Assembly: GCF_000024205.1 (NCBI RefSeq)
Contig: NC_013216.1
Location: 558,001 to 622,000, forward strand
Length of the DNA: 64,000 bases
Direction: 5' to 3'
Source of the DNA: Desulfofarcimen acetoxidans DSM 771
Lineage (GTDB): Bacteria; Bacillota; Desulfotomaculia; Desulfotomaculales; Desulfofarciminaceae
The notes below the pieces were generated by a model that worked only from the letters and a program-made list of their open reading frames with translations, was not told the origin of the DNA and ran no database searches. The position numbers and the translations under genes were made by a program. Shown here piece after piece: positions 9,071 to 16,537 of the stretch (the first letter of the stretch is position 1; every line of letters begins with the position of its first letter).

Positions 9071-9092
9071 TAAAATAGACTAGTCTATTTTA
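9071..9092. promoter_or_regulatory. 22-bp perfect palindrome, candidate operator
   Basis: TAAAATAGAC followed by its mirror complement forms a perfect 22-bp palindrome ending 15 bp before the SD of the His-rich gene. Its position and length fit an operator for the adjacent ArsR-family protein. A half-site (AAATAGACT, 8488-8495) occurs upstream of the regulator's own promoter. No experimental basis. Confidence 0.5.
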
Positions 9093-9118
9093 ACAATAAT
9101 ATAAAGGAGGTATTTAGC

Positions 9119-9310
9119 ATGTGTTGTAATGAAACTAAGTCAAACAGTTGTTGCCAGCCCCATTCCCACACTCATACTCACAGTGACGGCACCACACATT
9201 CTCACGAGCACAGCCATAGTCATGGCCATGAGCATGAGCATGACCACAGTCATGAAGGTTGCTGCACCGGAGGTCATAGCCATAAAGATTCAGGTAAGTG
9301 TTGCCAGTAA
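9119..9310 (+). CDS. Small His/Cys-rich metal-binding protein
   Basis: 63 residues, of which about 19 are His and 9 are Cys. It starts MCCNETKSNSCCQPHSHTHT and continues through alternating His with Ser/Glu/Asp to end in GKCCQ. Cys pairs at both ends and one in the middle (EGCC) frame a central His tract. The start is secure: AAAGGAGG lies 8 nt before ATG. No signal peptide, so probably cytoplasmic. Composition resembles metallothionein-like or nickel/zinc/cobalt storage tails, but I do not recognise a named family. The palindrome upstream and ArsR-type gene suggest metal-induced expression. A 23-bp terminator follows directly. Confidence 0.75.
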   Translation: MCCNETKSNSCCQPHSHTHTHSDGTTHSHEHSHSHGHEHEHDHSHEGCCTGGHSHKDSGKCCQ

Positions 9311-9315
9311 GAAAA

Positions 9316-9370
9316 ATGTAAACATACAAAAGCACGCCCTGCTTATAGGCGTGCTTTTGTATGTTTACAT
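9316..9370. terminator. Strong 23-bp terminator hairpin
   Basis: Perfect 23-bp inverted repeat (arms 9316-9338 and 9348-9370, core AGCACGCC/GGCGTGCT, 9-nt loop) directly after the His-rich gene. The stem includes a TTTT tract. Confidence 0.85.
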
Positions 9371-9436
9371 CAGACATAGAAAGCCCTTACTCATTTCTTT
9401 ATCCGAAATTGTAAAGGCAGGGTTTGTAAAAAATAA

Positions 9437-9470
9437 AGCAAATGGGTGCCAATTCCTATTCCCATTTGCT
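9437..9470 (-). terminator. Terminator of the minus-strand cobalamin operon
   Basis: 10-bp stem AGCAAATGGG/CCCATTTGCT (9437-9446, 9461-9470). Read on the minus strand it is followed by TTATTTTTTAC. It lies about 20 bp past the last gene of the operon. Confidence 0.7.
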
Positions 9471-9492
9471 TCTGGTGTTGTAATAGATTAAA

Positions 9493-10227
9493 CTATTCCA
9501 CTTTGAGGCAGGTCTTAATTCCCCATATAACAAAAAGAGCTAAATAGAATATTTGAATTGCCGGTTCAGTCCACGGCAGATCAGTTCCCAGTGCGACCGA
9601 TCGAAGTCCGTGGCTGGCCGGGGTCAGTGGTAATAATTTTATAATCTGTGAAAAAGGAAAGGGTACCCTGTCTACCGAAAAAAAAGTGCCGCAGACAAAA
9701 GTCATCGGGGTTATGACAAAATTATTAAACCTGGTCATGTCCGGATGAGATTTGATTTTCAGAGCCACCAGAAATCCCAGGCTTGAGAAGACCAGGCAGT
9801 TCAAGCACAAAAGAAGAACAAACCAGAGATTGAAGATAAGGTCTGCCCGGAAAAACCAGGATATGACCAGTAAAATAGCTGCGGCATACAATCCCCTGAG
9901 CGCTCCCGCCAGAATTTTACCTGCCGCAAAGGAATAGACAGTGATAGGCGCGACAAGATATTCCTCCAGTGTCTTATCGTAGAGGCGGGCAATGGAAAGA
10001 GGAGTGGCCACGGCGTTGAAACTGACGTTCATTGTACTTAGCGCCACTATTCCAGGTACGATAAAGTCGATGTAGGCCACCCCTCCCAGGTTAACTGTTT
10101 TGCCCAGGCCCCAGCCGAAGGCTACCATGTACAGCAAAGGTGCTACCATTGAACCGGTGGTAATAGTCCACCAGCGGCGTTTAAAAAAAAGATACTCTCT
10201 CCAAAGCACGGCTCTCAATCCGGACAT
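9493..10227 (-). CDS. ABC-2 type transporter permease
   Basis: 244 residues, about six membrane segments, of the ABC-2/NodJ class (N-terminal WREYLFFKRRWWTITTGSMVAPLLYM, then YDKTLEEYLVAPI and a C-terminal LLPLTPASHGLRSV motif). Its ATG overlaps the stop of the ATPase gene in TGATG, so the pair is translationally coupled and forms one transporter. This family usually exports drugs, polysaccharides or lipids. Its place at the end of a riboswitch-led cobalamin operon hints at a link to corrinoids or metals, but this is only context. Confidence 0.88.
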   Translation of the reverse strand: MSGLRAVLWREYLFFKRRWWTITTGSMVAPLLYMVAFGWGLGKTVNLGGVAYIDFIVPGIVALSTMNVSFNAVATPLSIARLYDKTLEEYLVAPITVYSFAAGKILAGALRGLYAAAILLVISWFFRADLIFNLWFVLLLCLNCLVFSSLGFLVALKIKSHPDMTRFNNFVITPMTFVCGTFFSVDRVPFPFSQIIKLLPLTPASHGLRSVALGTDLPWTEPAIQIFYLALFVIWGIKTCLKVE

Positions 10228-11066
10228 CAGGTGCTCACTCTTTCTTCAGTAAGTTTTACGAAAACATCTTCCAGCTTTGTCTGGCGTATGGTGAACTCGT
10301 CGCGTAACGCTCCTGCATGCTCCAGCGCTTCCTGGCGGGAAGCAAAAAAGTGAAGGATTGTCCGTTCGTCTCGGAATTCTTCCACAACTACCGGTCCCAC
10401 CACTTTTTTTAGCTCTTCCGGTGAGCCGTCCATGATTAATTCGCCTTTTTTCAGCAGTCCAATCCTATTGCAGAGAGTCTCTGCCTCCTCCAGATAGTGG
10501 GTAGTCAGTAAGATAGTAATTCCTCTGCTGTTTAAGCTTTTAATCAAATCCCAGACTTTCCGCCTTATAAATACGTCGAGACCTACTGTTGGCTCGTCAA
10601 GAAGGAGAATCCTGGGTTTGTGCATTAATGCCCGTGCAATCAATACTTTTCGCTTTGTTCCGCCAGACAGAGTGTTAACCAGTGTTCCGGCCTTTTCTTC
10701 GAGGCCGGTAAAAGCCAGCAGTTCCTCAATTCTTATCCTGGCCTGTTCCTGTGGAATGCTGTAAAGCATGGCGTGCAGGCGCAAATTTTCCACCACGGTC
10801 AGTTCCGGTTCAAGGTTGATGTGTTGAGGTACCAGACCCACTTCTGCCTTAAAACGGGTATCGTTGCGGTGAGCACGGCATCCGTTTACAACAATGCTGC
10901 CCTCTGTGGGCATGGTTAAAGCTGTAAGCATCCTGACAGTAGTTGTTTTGCCGGCTCCGTTAGGACCGAGCAAGCCGAAGAATTCGCCGGTTTTAATATG
11001 CAGATTAAGCTTATTTACTGAAACCGTTTGTTTATAATTTTTGCTGACATTTTCAAGTTTAATCAT
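10227..11066 (-). CDS. ABC-2 type transporter ATP-binding protein
   Basis: Soluble ATPase of the NodI/CcmA type: Walker A GLLGPNGAGKTTTVRML (about residues 34-50), signature LSGGTKRKVLIARAL, Walker B ILLLDEPTVGLD and switch His in LLTTHYLEEAE. The open frame extends to 11141, but its first 25 residues do not match the family; MIKLENVSKNY at 11066 is the typical start. That ATG overlaps the end of cbiL by 8 nt, implying coupling. 279 residues. It pairs with the permease downstream. Confidence 0.9.
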   Translation of the reverse strand: MIKLENVSKNYKQTVSVNKLNLHIKTGEFFGLLGPNGAGKTTTVRMLTALTMPTEGSIVVNGCRAHRNDTRFKAEVGLVPQHINLEPELTVVENLRLHAMLYSIPQEQARIRIEELLAFTGLEEKAGTLVNTLSGGTKRKVLIARALMHKPRILLLDEPTVGLDVFIRRKVWDLIKSLNSRGITILLTTHYLEEAETLCNRIGLLKKGELIMDGSPEELKKVVGPVVVEEFRDERTILHFFASRQEALEHAGALRDEFTIRQTKLEDVFVKLTEERVST

Positions 11067-11781
11067 AATTGCAATCCATTGCTGAATGCTTTCTGGCCAG
11101 AATGGTGGACAGATAATTGGGTTTTTTATCTTTGCTGCCATTTAAATTGCATGTGATTTCTTCATCCGCAAACCCGCATCTGCTAATCATTACTGCCTTC
11201 TCAGAAAGTCCATGGCGGTTAAGATGACCGACGATTTGATCATAATTTTTATATACTCTCATCATTACGATACTATCAGAACAGGAAAGCACCTTCTCTA
11301 TTTTTTCATCTGCCAGCGTGGCAGGGACAATACTGAGGACGTCATTGTCCTCGGCCAGAGGAATACCCAGACGACTGGCAGCCGCGCAAAAGGAAGGTAC
11401 ACCTGGTATAGTTTCTATTTTTAAGCCCTTGCCATTTAATAGTTTGAAAATATAAAAATAAGTGCTGTATAACATGGGATCGCCAAGAGTGAGAAAGGCT
11501 ACATTTTTTCCTTCATTGAGAAAAGATATAATGATGTTCTTATTGTGTTCCCAAGCGGCGGCCAAAACATCCGGATCGAAAACCATAGGAAAGACCAGCT
11601 CCAATATATGAGCGTCTTGCCGGATAAAGGAGCGAGCGATAAAGAGGGCAGTGCTGCCTTTCTTTTTCTCGGTGCGGGGGGCAATGACCACATCTGCCTC
11701 CCGAAGTATTTTCACTGCCTTAAGTGTAATCAATTCTGGTTCTCCCGGTCCAACTCCAACACCGTAAAATGTACCTTGCAT
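11059..11781 (-). CDS. cbiL: Cobalt-factor-II/precorrin-2 C20-methyltransferase
   Basis: Tetrapyrrole methyltransferase that puts a SAM methyl on C-20 of the corrin precursor. The N-terminal GVGVGPGEPELITLKAV motif, the LTLGDPMLYSTY stretch and the PGVPSFCAAASRLGIPLAE loop are family hallmarks. Start: an ATG at 11793 lies next to the SD, but GGAGGA sits 5 nt before the ATG at 11781 (MQGTFYGVG), which I choose; 240 residues. No other cbi methyltransferase is in the window, so the rest of the pathway must be elsewhere. The operon also carries a cobaltochelatase and corrinoid uptake genes. Confidence 0.92.
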   Translation of the reverse strand: MQGTFYGVGVGPGEPELITLKAVKILREADVVIAPRTEKKKGSTALFIARSFIRQDAHILELVFPMVFDPDVLAAAWEHNKNIIISFLNEGKNVAFLTLGDPMLYSTYFYIFKLLNGKGLKIETIPGVPSFCAAASRLGIPLAEDNDVLSIVPATLADEKIEKVLSCSDSIVMMRVYKNYDQIVGHLNRHGLSEKAVMISRCGFADEEITCNLNGSKDKKPNYLSTILARKHSAMDCNYD

Positions 11782-11811
11782 AATGTCCTCCATGTAGAAA
11801 TATTTTTTGTT

Positions 11812-12765
11812 TTAAACAGTCTTAAAGTAATCCGGATATAAAACTCGCCCAATTTCTGCGATACCATCCAATAACCGCATGGTGGGACGTGATACCAGTG
11901 CCTCTGGCACCAAGAAAACCTGGTGGTTTTGTATTGCCTTGATGGCCTGGTAACCGGGTCGCAGATATATTTCTTCTTCTCTGGTCTTGTTCATTTCACC
12001 TTTTTGCACAAGGTATACATCAATGTCCCTAGCTTTGGCCAGAAGCCTTTCCTGACCATATGAGGCAATGGTGCTGCCCGGTCTCACCGCTTTAGCATCA
12101 ATCGCCACATTAATGGCCCCGGCCTTTTCCAAAATAAAAGCGGCGATTGAGTCCGGAGTGCAGGTTGTTATGTCCTTAGTTGTCTCAAAGAACACTTTCT
12201 TTCGCTCTTGCTGGGGTATTTTGGCCACCACGTCCCCAATTTTCTTTAATTGGCTGTTAAATTGATCTACCAGTTCGCCGGCTTCTTTTTCCTTTCCTGT
12301 TAGTTTGCCTAGTTTTTTCAGGTACTGAAGAAATTGATCAACATTCTCCGGGTACAGGACCGCAACGGGAATACCCGCGGTTTCCAATTTATTTACAAAA
12401 TCCGGATAATTGTTGGCAATAAAAGTTCTGATAAGCACCAGGTCCGGCTTGGCTGCAATGAGCTTTTCAGCGTCTTCCCGGTAGCTGAAGGACTGTTTTT
12501 TCAGAGCAGAGGGCGGGAAGGACTCGCTGTCGGAAACCCCAATAATTTCATCATTTAGCCCCAGAGAATAAAGGTTTTCCGTATGCCCGGTGTAAAGTGA
12601 TATAATTCTCTTCGCCGGTTCTTTTAGCTTTACTTCCTTACCCAAATCGTCTACCACCATAATATTGTCGGGTGTTGACGCGGGCTTGGTTTGGGCGCAT
12701 CCGGCCAGTATGGTAATTATGAAGATTACTAGAAAAACAGAAATAATTTTGGATTGCTTATTCAT
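11812..12765 (-). CDS. btuF: Corrinoid/iron-type ABC substrate-binding lipoprotein
   Basis: 317 residues with a lipoprotein signal: hydrophobic core then LAGC at about residues 20-23, so Cys23 should be lipidated. The mature part has the FecB/BtuF fold (LGKEVKLKEPAKRIISLYTG, ENLYSLGLNDEIIGVSD, ATGIP-like and DGIAEIGRVLYPDYF ends). BtuF rather than siderophore binding is inferred from the cobalamin riboswitches and the cbi genes in the same operon. It lies 13 bp after the ATPase gene. Confidence 0.82.
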   Translation of the reverse strand: MNKQSKIISVFLVIFIITILAGCAQTKPASTPDNIMVVDDLGKEVKLKEPAKRIISLYTGHTENLYSLGLNDEIIGVSDSESFPPSALKKQSFSYREDAEKLIAAKPDLVLIRTFIANNYPDFVNKLETAGIPVAVLYPENVDQFLQYLKKLGKLTGKEKEAGELVDQFNSQLKKIGDVVAKIPQQERKKVFFETTKDITTCTPDSIAAFILEKAGAINVAIDAKAVRPGSTIASYGQERLLAKARDIDVYLVQKGEMNKTREEEIYLRPGYQAIKAIQNHQVFLVPEALVSRPTMRLLDGIAEIGRVLYPDYFKTV

Positions 12766-12778
12766 GATACTTCTCCTT

Positions 12779-13573
12779 TTATTCCAGATCGGGAAGCAGT
12801 GTCAGATTATACTTGCCGGTAACCGCATGTTTCTTTATTTCTACCTGAACATGGAAAACCTTATTTATCATTTCTTCGTTAAAAACAAGGTTTGCCGGAC
12901 CCTCGCAAATCACTCGGCCTTTATCCATGTATACTAAATATTCGCAAAACATGCCGGCAAAGTTTAAATCATGCAGTACGGCGATTACCGTAACTGCCTT
13001 TTCCGTATTTAGTTTCTTAATTAGTTTAAGCAACTCCAATTTGTGGGAAATATCCAGATTAGATGTAGCTTCGTCCAGGAACAATACTTGTGGGGTTTGA
13101 GCCAGAGCACGGGCCAGGAGCACCCGTTGTCTCTCTCCGCCGCTTAAGCTGGTAATGGCTTTTTGTGCGTGTTCTAAAACACTGCAATGTTCCATACAAT
13201 TGTATACAATCTCCAGGTCTTTGTGAGAAAGCCTGCCCATGCGTCCCAGATGAGGTTTTCGCCCCATCATTACAACTTCCAGCACAGAAAAGGGAAAGTT
13301 AATTGAGCAGTTTTGTGGCACGACGGCGAAACTGCGGGCTATGTGCCGGCGGCTGCAGGAACTCAATTCCTTGCCGTTCCAGGTGATATGGCCGGAGGAA
13401 GGCTTCAGCACACCACACATAATATTGATCAAGGTTGTTTTGCCGCTGCCGTTAGGCCCGAGAATGCCGTAAAAACCTCCCTCACGAATATCAAGGCTGA
13501 CTTCCTGAAGTGCGGTGTACTTTCCATAACACAGGGTCAGGCTGTCAGTTTTTATCAGAACCCCTTGTTTCAA
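12779..13573 (-). CDS. btuD: BtuD/FecE-type ABC ATPase
   Basis: 264 residues: Walker A GILGPNGSGKTTLIN (about 35-49), Q-loop VVPQNCSINFPFSVLEVVMMGRKP region, signature LSGGERQRVLLARAL, Walker B VLFLDEATSNLD and switch His AVLHDLNFA. This is the FepC/BtuD importer subfamily. The gene sits 8 bp downstream of the permease and 13 bp upstream of the binding protein, giving a normal C-D-F importer order. Cobalamin specificity is inferred from context only. Confidence 0.9.
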   Translation of the reverse strand: MKQGVLIKTDSLTLCYGKYTALQEVSLDIREGGFYGILGPNGSGKTTLINIMCGVLKPSSGHITWNGKELSSCSRRHIARSFAVVPQNCSINFPFSVLEVVMMGRKPHLGRMGRLSHKDLEIVYNCMEHCSVLEHAQKAITSLSGGERQRVLLARALAQTPQVLFLDEATSNLDISHKLELLKLIKKLNTEKAVTVIAVLHDLNFAGMFCEYLVYMDKGRVICEGPANLVFNEEMINKVFHVQVEIKKHAVTGKYNLTLLPDLE

Positions 13574-13581
13574 AGTTCCTC

Positions 13582-14649
13582 CTAATACATTTGTTTTTTT
13601 GTTTTAATTTTAAAAATATAACAGAAAAACGGGCCACCCAGCAGGGTGGTCAGAACACCCACCGGAATCTCCGCAGTCAGCAGGTTTCTGGCGATGGTAT
13701 CCGCTCCGCTAAGAAGAAGCGCCCCTCCCAGCGCTGATGCGGGGATCAGTATTCTGTGATCCGGCCCCACAATCATGCGCATCAGGTGAGGGACGATTAA
13801 CCCTACAAAGCCGATTATTCCGGAAATCGAAACACAGGCCGCGGTAATCATGGAAGAAGTAATCAGGAGAATAGTAATGACCTTTCCGTCATCAATACCC
13901 AGTTGCCTGGCGGAGCTGACTCCCAGACTCAAGATGTTCAGATCATCTGCGTAATAATAACAGATTAGTAATCCGGCTGCGACAGGGGGCAGGCACAATA
14001 ATACATGATGCCAGCCCCTGGAAGCAAAGCTCCCCATCAGCCAGAATACAATCGACCCGACTCCTTCGCCGGCCATGCTTTTTAAGAAGCTGACAGCTGC
14101 GGACAGTATGGCGCTGACAATAACCCCCGAGAGGATCAGGTTGGTTACTGCCAGTGTGCCGTTAACCAGGGCGAGGCTGTACACGGCTCCCAGAGCAACA
14201 ATAGCCCCTGCAAAAGCAAAAAGGGGCACGGTCAGCATAGCTAAACTTCCGGGAAGGAAAATGCCGAAAAATATGGCCAGCGCAGCCCCGAAAGCCGCGC
14301 CGGTGGATACACCGAGGGTATAGGGATCAGCCAGAGGGTTTACCAGGAGACCTTGTAGGACTGCCCCGGCAGTAGCCAGCCCGGCTCCCACCAGAACAGC
14401 CGATAATATTCTGGGCAACCTGATATCCAGTATTACTGCCCGGTGAATATCGTCCAAGCCGGCAACTGTCTTGCTGTCAGCCGACAAAAGAGAAAAAATG
14501 ATTCTGGTTATCTCCCAAGGGGGTATTTTGATAACGCCCAGGCCGGTAAAGATAAGGCAGCCGGTGACCAGGAAAATAACCAGTATAATCAGCACCAGAA
14601 ATCTTCGTTTTTCTTTTTTTCTGTGAGACAGAATTAATTCATGCTGCAT
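13582..14649 (-). CDS. btuC: BtuC/FecCD-type ABC permease
   Basis: 355 residues, about ten membrane segments. Family motifs: RLPRILSAVLVGAGLATAGAVLQG near residues 99-122, NPLADPYTLGVSTGAAFGA, and the C-terminal GLIVPHLMRMIVGPDHR. First gene of the BtuCDF-like set, about 100 bp downstream of cbiK. A lysine/arginine-rich tail (KRRF) precedes the first membrane helix. Substrate by context: cobalamin, cobinamide or another corrinoid. Confidence 0.9.
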   Translation of the reverse strand: MQHELILSHRKKEKRRFLVLIILVIFLVTGCLIFTGLGVIKIPPWEITRIIFSLLSADSKTVAGLDDIHRAVILDIRLPRILSAVLVGAGLATAGAVLQGLLVNPLADPYTLGVSTGAAFGAALAIFFGIFLPGSLAMLTVPLFAFAGAIVALGAVYSLALVNGTLAVTNLILSGVIVSAILSAAVSFLKSMAGEGVGSIVFWLMGSFASRGWHHVLLCLPPVAAGLLICYYYADDLNILSLGVSSARQLGIDDGKVITILLITSSMITAACVSISGIIGFVGLIVPHLMRMIVGPDHRILIPASALGGALLLSGADTIARNLLTAEIPVGVLTTLLGGPFFCYIFKIKTKKQMY

Positions 14650-14695
14650 TTTGACCTTTCACTTACTTGATAATTATATTAATATATAAATTCAC

Positions 14696-14713
14696 ATCTC
14701 AATTAATTGAGAT
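14696..14713. promoter_or_regulatory. 18-bp perfect palindrome between cbiK and btuC
   Basis: ATCTCAATT followed by its mirror complement, a perfect 18-bp palindrome in the 102-bp gap between the two genes. It has no U-tract, so it is more like an operator or an RNA-processing hairpin than a terminator. Confidence 0.3.
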
Positions 14714-14751
14714 TTCGGATACTTGCATAATCAAGGGATGTATAAATAATT

Positions 14752-15699
14752 CTATTTTTCTTCACCGGCAGGCTTTGAATTAAGTTCATTCATCGCTTGT
14801 TTTATACGATTCATGTAAATGTTTTGAATCTCCTTATTTTCGCCAAGACCGTGAAGATAGCTATCCACTGCAAAACCTTCGGCTTTCAGCTGGCTCGTAT
14901 GCGAATCTTTCTCTTCACCTGCCATGTCGTTATTGGCATGGTCGCCGGCTACAAGCATAAACGGAATCAAAGTAATTTTTTTGATATTATTAGCTTTTAA
15001 TTGCGGAATTACTTCCTCCAGCGTCGGCGTTCCTTCCACCGTATATACATAGGTGTTTTTAAAGCCCAGCTCGTTTATTGTGTGCTGCAGTACTGTATAA
15101 TAGGCATTGGCCGGATGAGGCGTTCCGTGTGCCAGCACGAGAAGCGCTTCATCGTTTTTCATTGAAGACGGTAATTGTGTTTTTAGTGCTTCCAGTGCAG
15201 TGATAAAATCATTTGGCTCGTTTTCTTGTCCCATATAGTACAAGAGGGGAAGACCGCACGAGATCTTTTTAAAAGAATTGTCGTTTTTGTATTGGTCTAC
15301 CACTTTTTTAATGTAATCGTATTCCACGCCTGGAATTATATTCAACATTTGCACCACAACAGTAGTATAGCCGTCATTTTTTAATTTTTGTAAGGCTTGC
15401 TCCGGTGTATCTACCTCAATTCCATCGCGTTCTTTCAAGACTTTAATAATCGTATGGGAACTGAAAGCTCGTCTAACATCCCAGCCTTTAAATTCTTCTT
15501 TAGCTCTGTTCTCCACCGCTTCAATTGTAAGCTTGCGGGTATCTTCATAAGTGGTTCCGAAGCTAACGATCAAAATGGCTTTTTTCTCGGTTTCCGGGTT
15601 AGTGTTTTGTGCGGTAGGATTTTGTTTGCCTGTATTGCTGCACCCCATCAGTAAAAATAATACAAGTATTACGCTGCTCAAACTAATGGCCCGTTTCAT
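14752..15699 (-). CDS. cbiK: Exported sirohydrochlorin cobaltochelatase CbiK (lipoprotein)
   Basis: Inserts Co(II) into sirohydrochlorin in anaerobic cobalamin synthesis. The mature part matches CbiK: KKAILIVSFGTTYEDTRKLTIEA near residues 39-61, and the two metal-site histidines in LVLAHGTPHPANAYY and MLVAGDHANNDMAGEE. Unusually it begins with a lipoprotein signal (ISLSSVILVLFLLMGC, Cys at about residue 20) and a linker rich in Asn/Thr, so it should act outside the membrane. Exported CbiK forms are known in Desulfovibrio. ATG with AAGGAGG 8 nt before it; that SD can be masked by a leader hairpin. First gene after two tandem cobalamin riboswitches. Confidence 0.92.
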   Translation of the reverse strand: MKRAISLSSVILVLFLLMGCSNTGKQNPTAQNTNPETEKKAILIVSFGTTYEDTRKLTIEAVENRAKEEFKGWDVRRAFSSHTIIKVLKERDGIEVDTPEQALQKLKNDGYTTVVVQMLNIIPGVEYDYIKKVVDQYKNDNSFKKISCGLPLLYYMGQENEPNDFITALEALKTQLPSSMKNDEALLVLAHGTPHPANAYYTVLQHTINELGFKNTYVYTVEGTPTLEEVIPQLKANNIKKITLIPFMLVAGDHANNDMAGEEKDSHTSQLKAEGFAVDSYLHGLGENKEIQNIYMNRIKQAMNELNSKPAGEEK

Positions 15700-15707
15700 A
15701 AATAGAT

Positions 15708-15762
15708 CCTCCTTCTGAATGTTAGTTAGTAAGTCAGTCAGTTTATTCAGATTCTAAGGAGG
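15708..15762 (-). promoter_or_regulatory. cbiK: SD-sequestering hairpin of cbiK
   Basis: In the minus-strand RNA, CCUCCUU-AGAAU-CUGAAU (15762-15745) can pair with AUUCAGAAGGAGG (15720-15708): 13 base pairs interrupted by one 5-nt bulge, with a 24-nt loop. The second arm contains the whole AAGGAGG ribosome site of cbiK. This suggests translational control by the nearer riboswitch. No U-tract follows. Confidence 0.6.
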
Positions 15763-15831
15763 AAGTATTGATATTATTAGATACAAGTCCAACACCCCCT
15801 TATCCACGCAAGGCCTAACGTTGGGGAAAAC

Positions 15832-16068
15832 AGGCAGGTTTCCTGGCTCCGGGTCATTGCTGCCTTACGCCTTCCCAGGTCAATACCCAGTGACATAAGA
15901 TTGGAACATTCCTTTTCAGAATAAGTGGCAAGCAATTTTGCCGGTTCCAAATGGATTGTTCCCTTTTCCTTTTGTAAGGCAGCTCACCGTTACAGTGGCG
16001 GGACCGCGCCGGACTCGCACCGGCTTCCCTTTTAACCCCTGTCCCTCGGGAAGGGGCACCTGTTTTCC
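15832..16068 (-). ncRNA. Cobalamin riboswitch, proximal copy upstream of cbiK
   Basis: Read on the minus strand it contains the class hallmarks in order: GAAGCCGGTGCGAGTCCGGC then GCGGTCCCGCCACTGTAA (16030-15985 region), and the 3' B12-box GAGCCAGGAAACCTGCC near 15850-15832. Aptamer only; no intrinsic terminator between it and cbiK, consistent with the SD-masking hairpin downstream. Confidence 0.93.
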
Positions 16069-16080
16069 AAATTAAAAACA

Positions 16081-16115
16081 AAAACCTTAGCTCTCCCGAG
16101 GGGTGCTAAGGTTTT
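16081..16115 (-). terminator. Intrinsic terminator between the two tandem riboswitches
   Basis: 11-bp stem AAAACCTTAGC/GCTAAGGTTTT (16105-16115 with 16081-16091 on the minus transcript) followed by TTGTTTTTAATTT. It lies just downstream of the distal cobalamin riboswitch and would let that aptamer control transcription before the proximal aptamer is made. Confidence 0.75.
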
Positions 16116-16175
16116 AGCGTCTGATGAATACAGAAATCTAAGACCGCACACTTTTCCCCGGAAAGCGTTTTGGAT

Positions 16176-16350
16176 AATGCCAGCCAGGTCTCCTGACTTA
16201 TGGGAAATAGCGCCATACTCCGCCTTCCCGGGAATATTCCCAGTGGCTTATCGGGAGTTGGCTGCCCATTTACAGTGGCCGGACCGTCCAGGATTCTCAC
16301 CTGGTTCCCTGTGCCTTTCCTAAAAGGCAACTGGCATTAGACTGATTGAG
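16176..16350 (-). ncRNA. Cobalamin riboswitch, distal copy
   Basis: On the minus strand: a GGTGAGAATCCTGGACGGTCCG-like core, GGCCACTGTAAATGGGCAGCC, CCACTGGGAATATTCCCGGGAAGG and the B12-box GTCAGGAGACCTGGC near 16200-16183. It differs clearly in sequence from the proximal copy, so the pair is not a recent duplication. Followed by the terminator at 16081-16115. Confidence 0.92.
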
Positions 16351-16452
16351 TGATTTAATTCATGGTAAAGTTATATCATAAATCAAATATTGTGTCCATA
16401 CTTCCGGATAATCTATGTCGAGAATCTATATTATTAAATCAAATATGCTCTT

Positions 16453-16480
16453 CTGACAAATGATCTTTTTATGGTATATA
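16453..16480 (+). promoter_or_regulatory. Possible promoter for the plus-strand cobalamin operon
   Basis: CTGACA (16453-16458) and TATATA (16475-16480) with a 16-bp spacer, about 60 bp before the plus-strand riboswitch. The 165-bp gap between the divergent riboswitches must hold both promoters; this is the best plus-strand candidate I can see. Confidence 0.35.
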
Positions 16481-16537
16481 CAACACAGCCATAACGTGAT
16501 ATTATGAATAATCAAAAAATAATTAGGAATATAAATT

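Noticed and set aside
9129-9491. 120-codon plus-strand frame overlapping the His-rich gene
   Set aside because: Out-of-frame reading of the CAT/CAC repeat that runs through the terminator hairpin; the 9119 frame has the proper SD.
15854-16330. Two minus-strand open frames (75 and 74 codons) upstream of cbiK
   Set aside because: They lie inside the two cobalamin riboswitches; the sequence is constrained by RNA motifs, there is no SD and the peptides resemble nothing.
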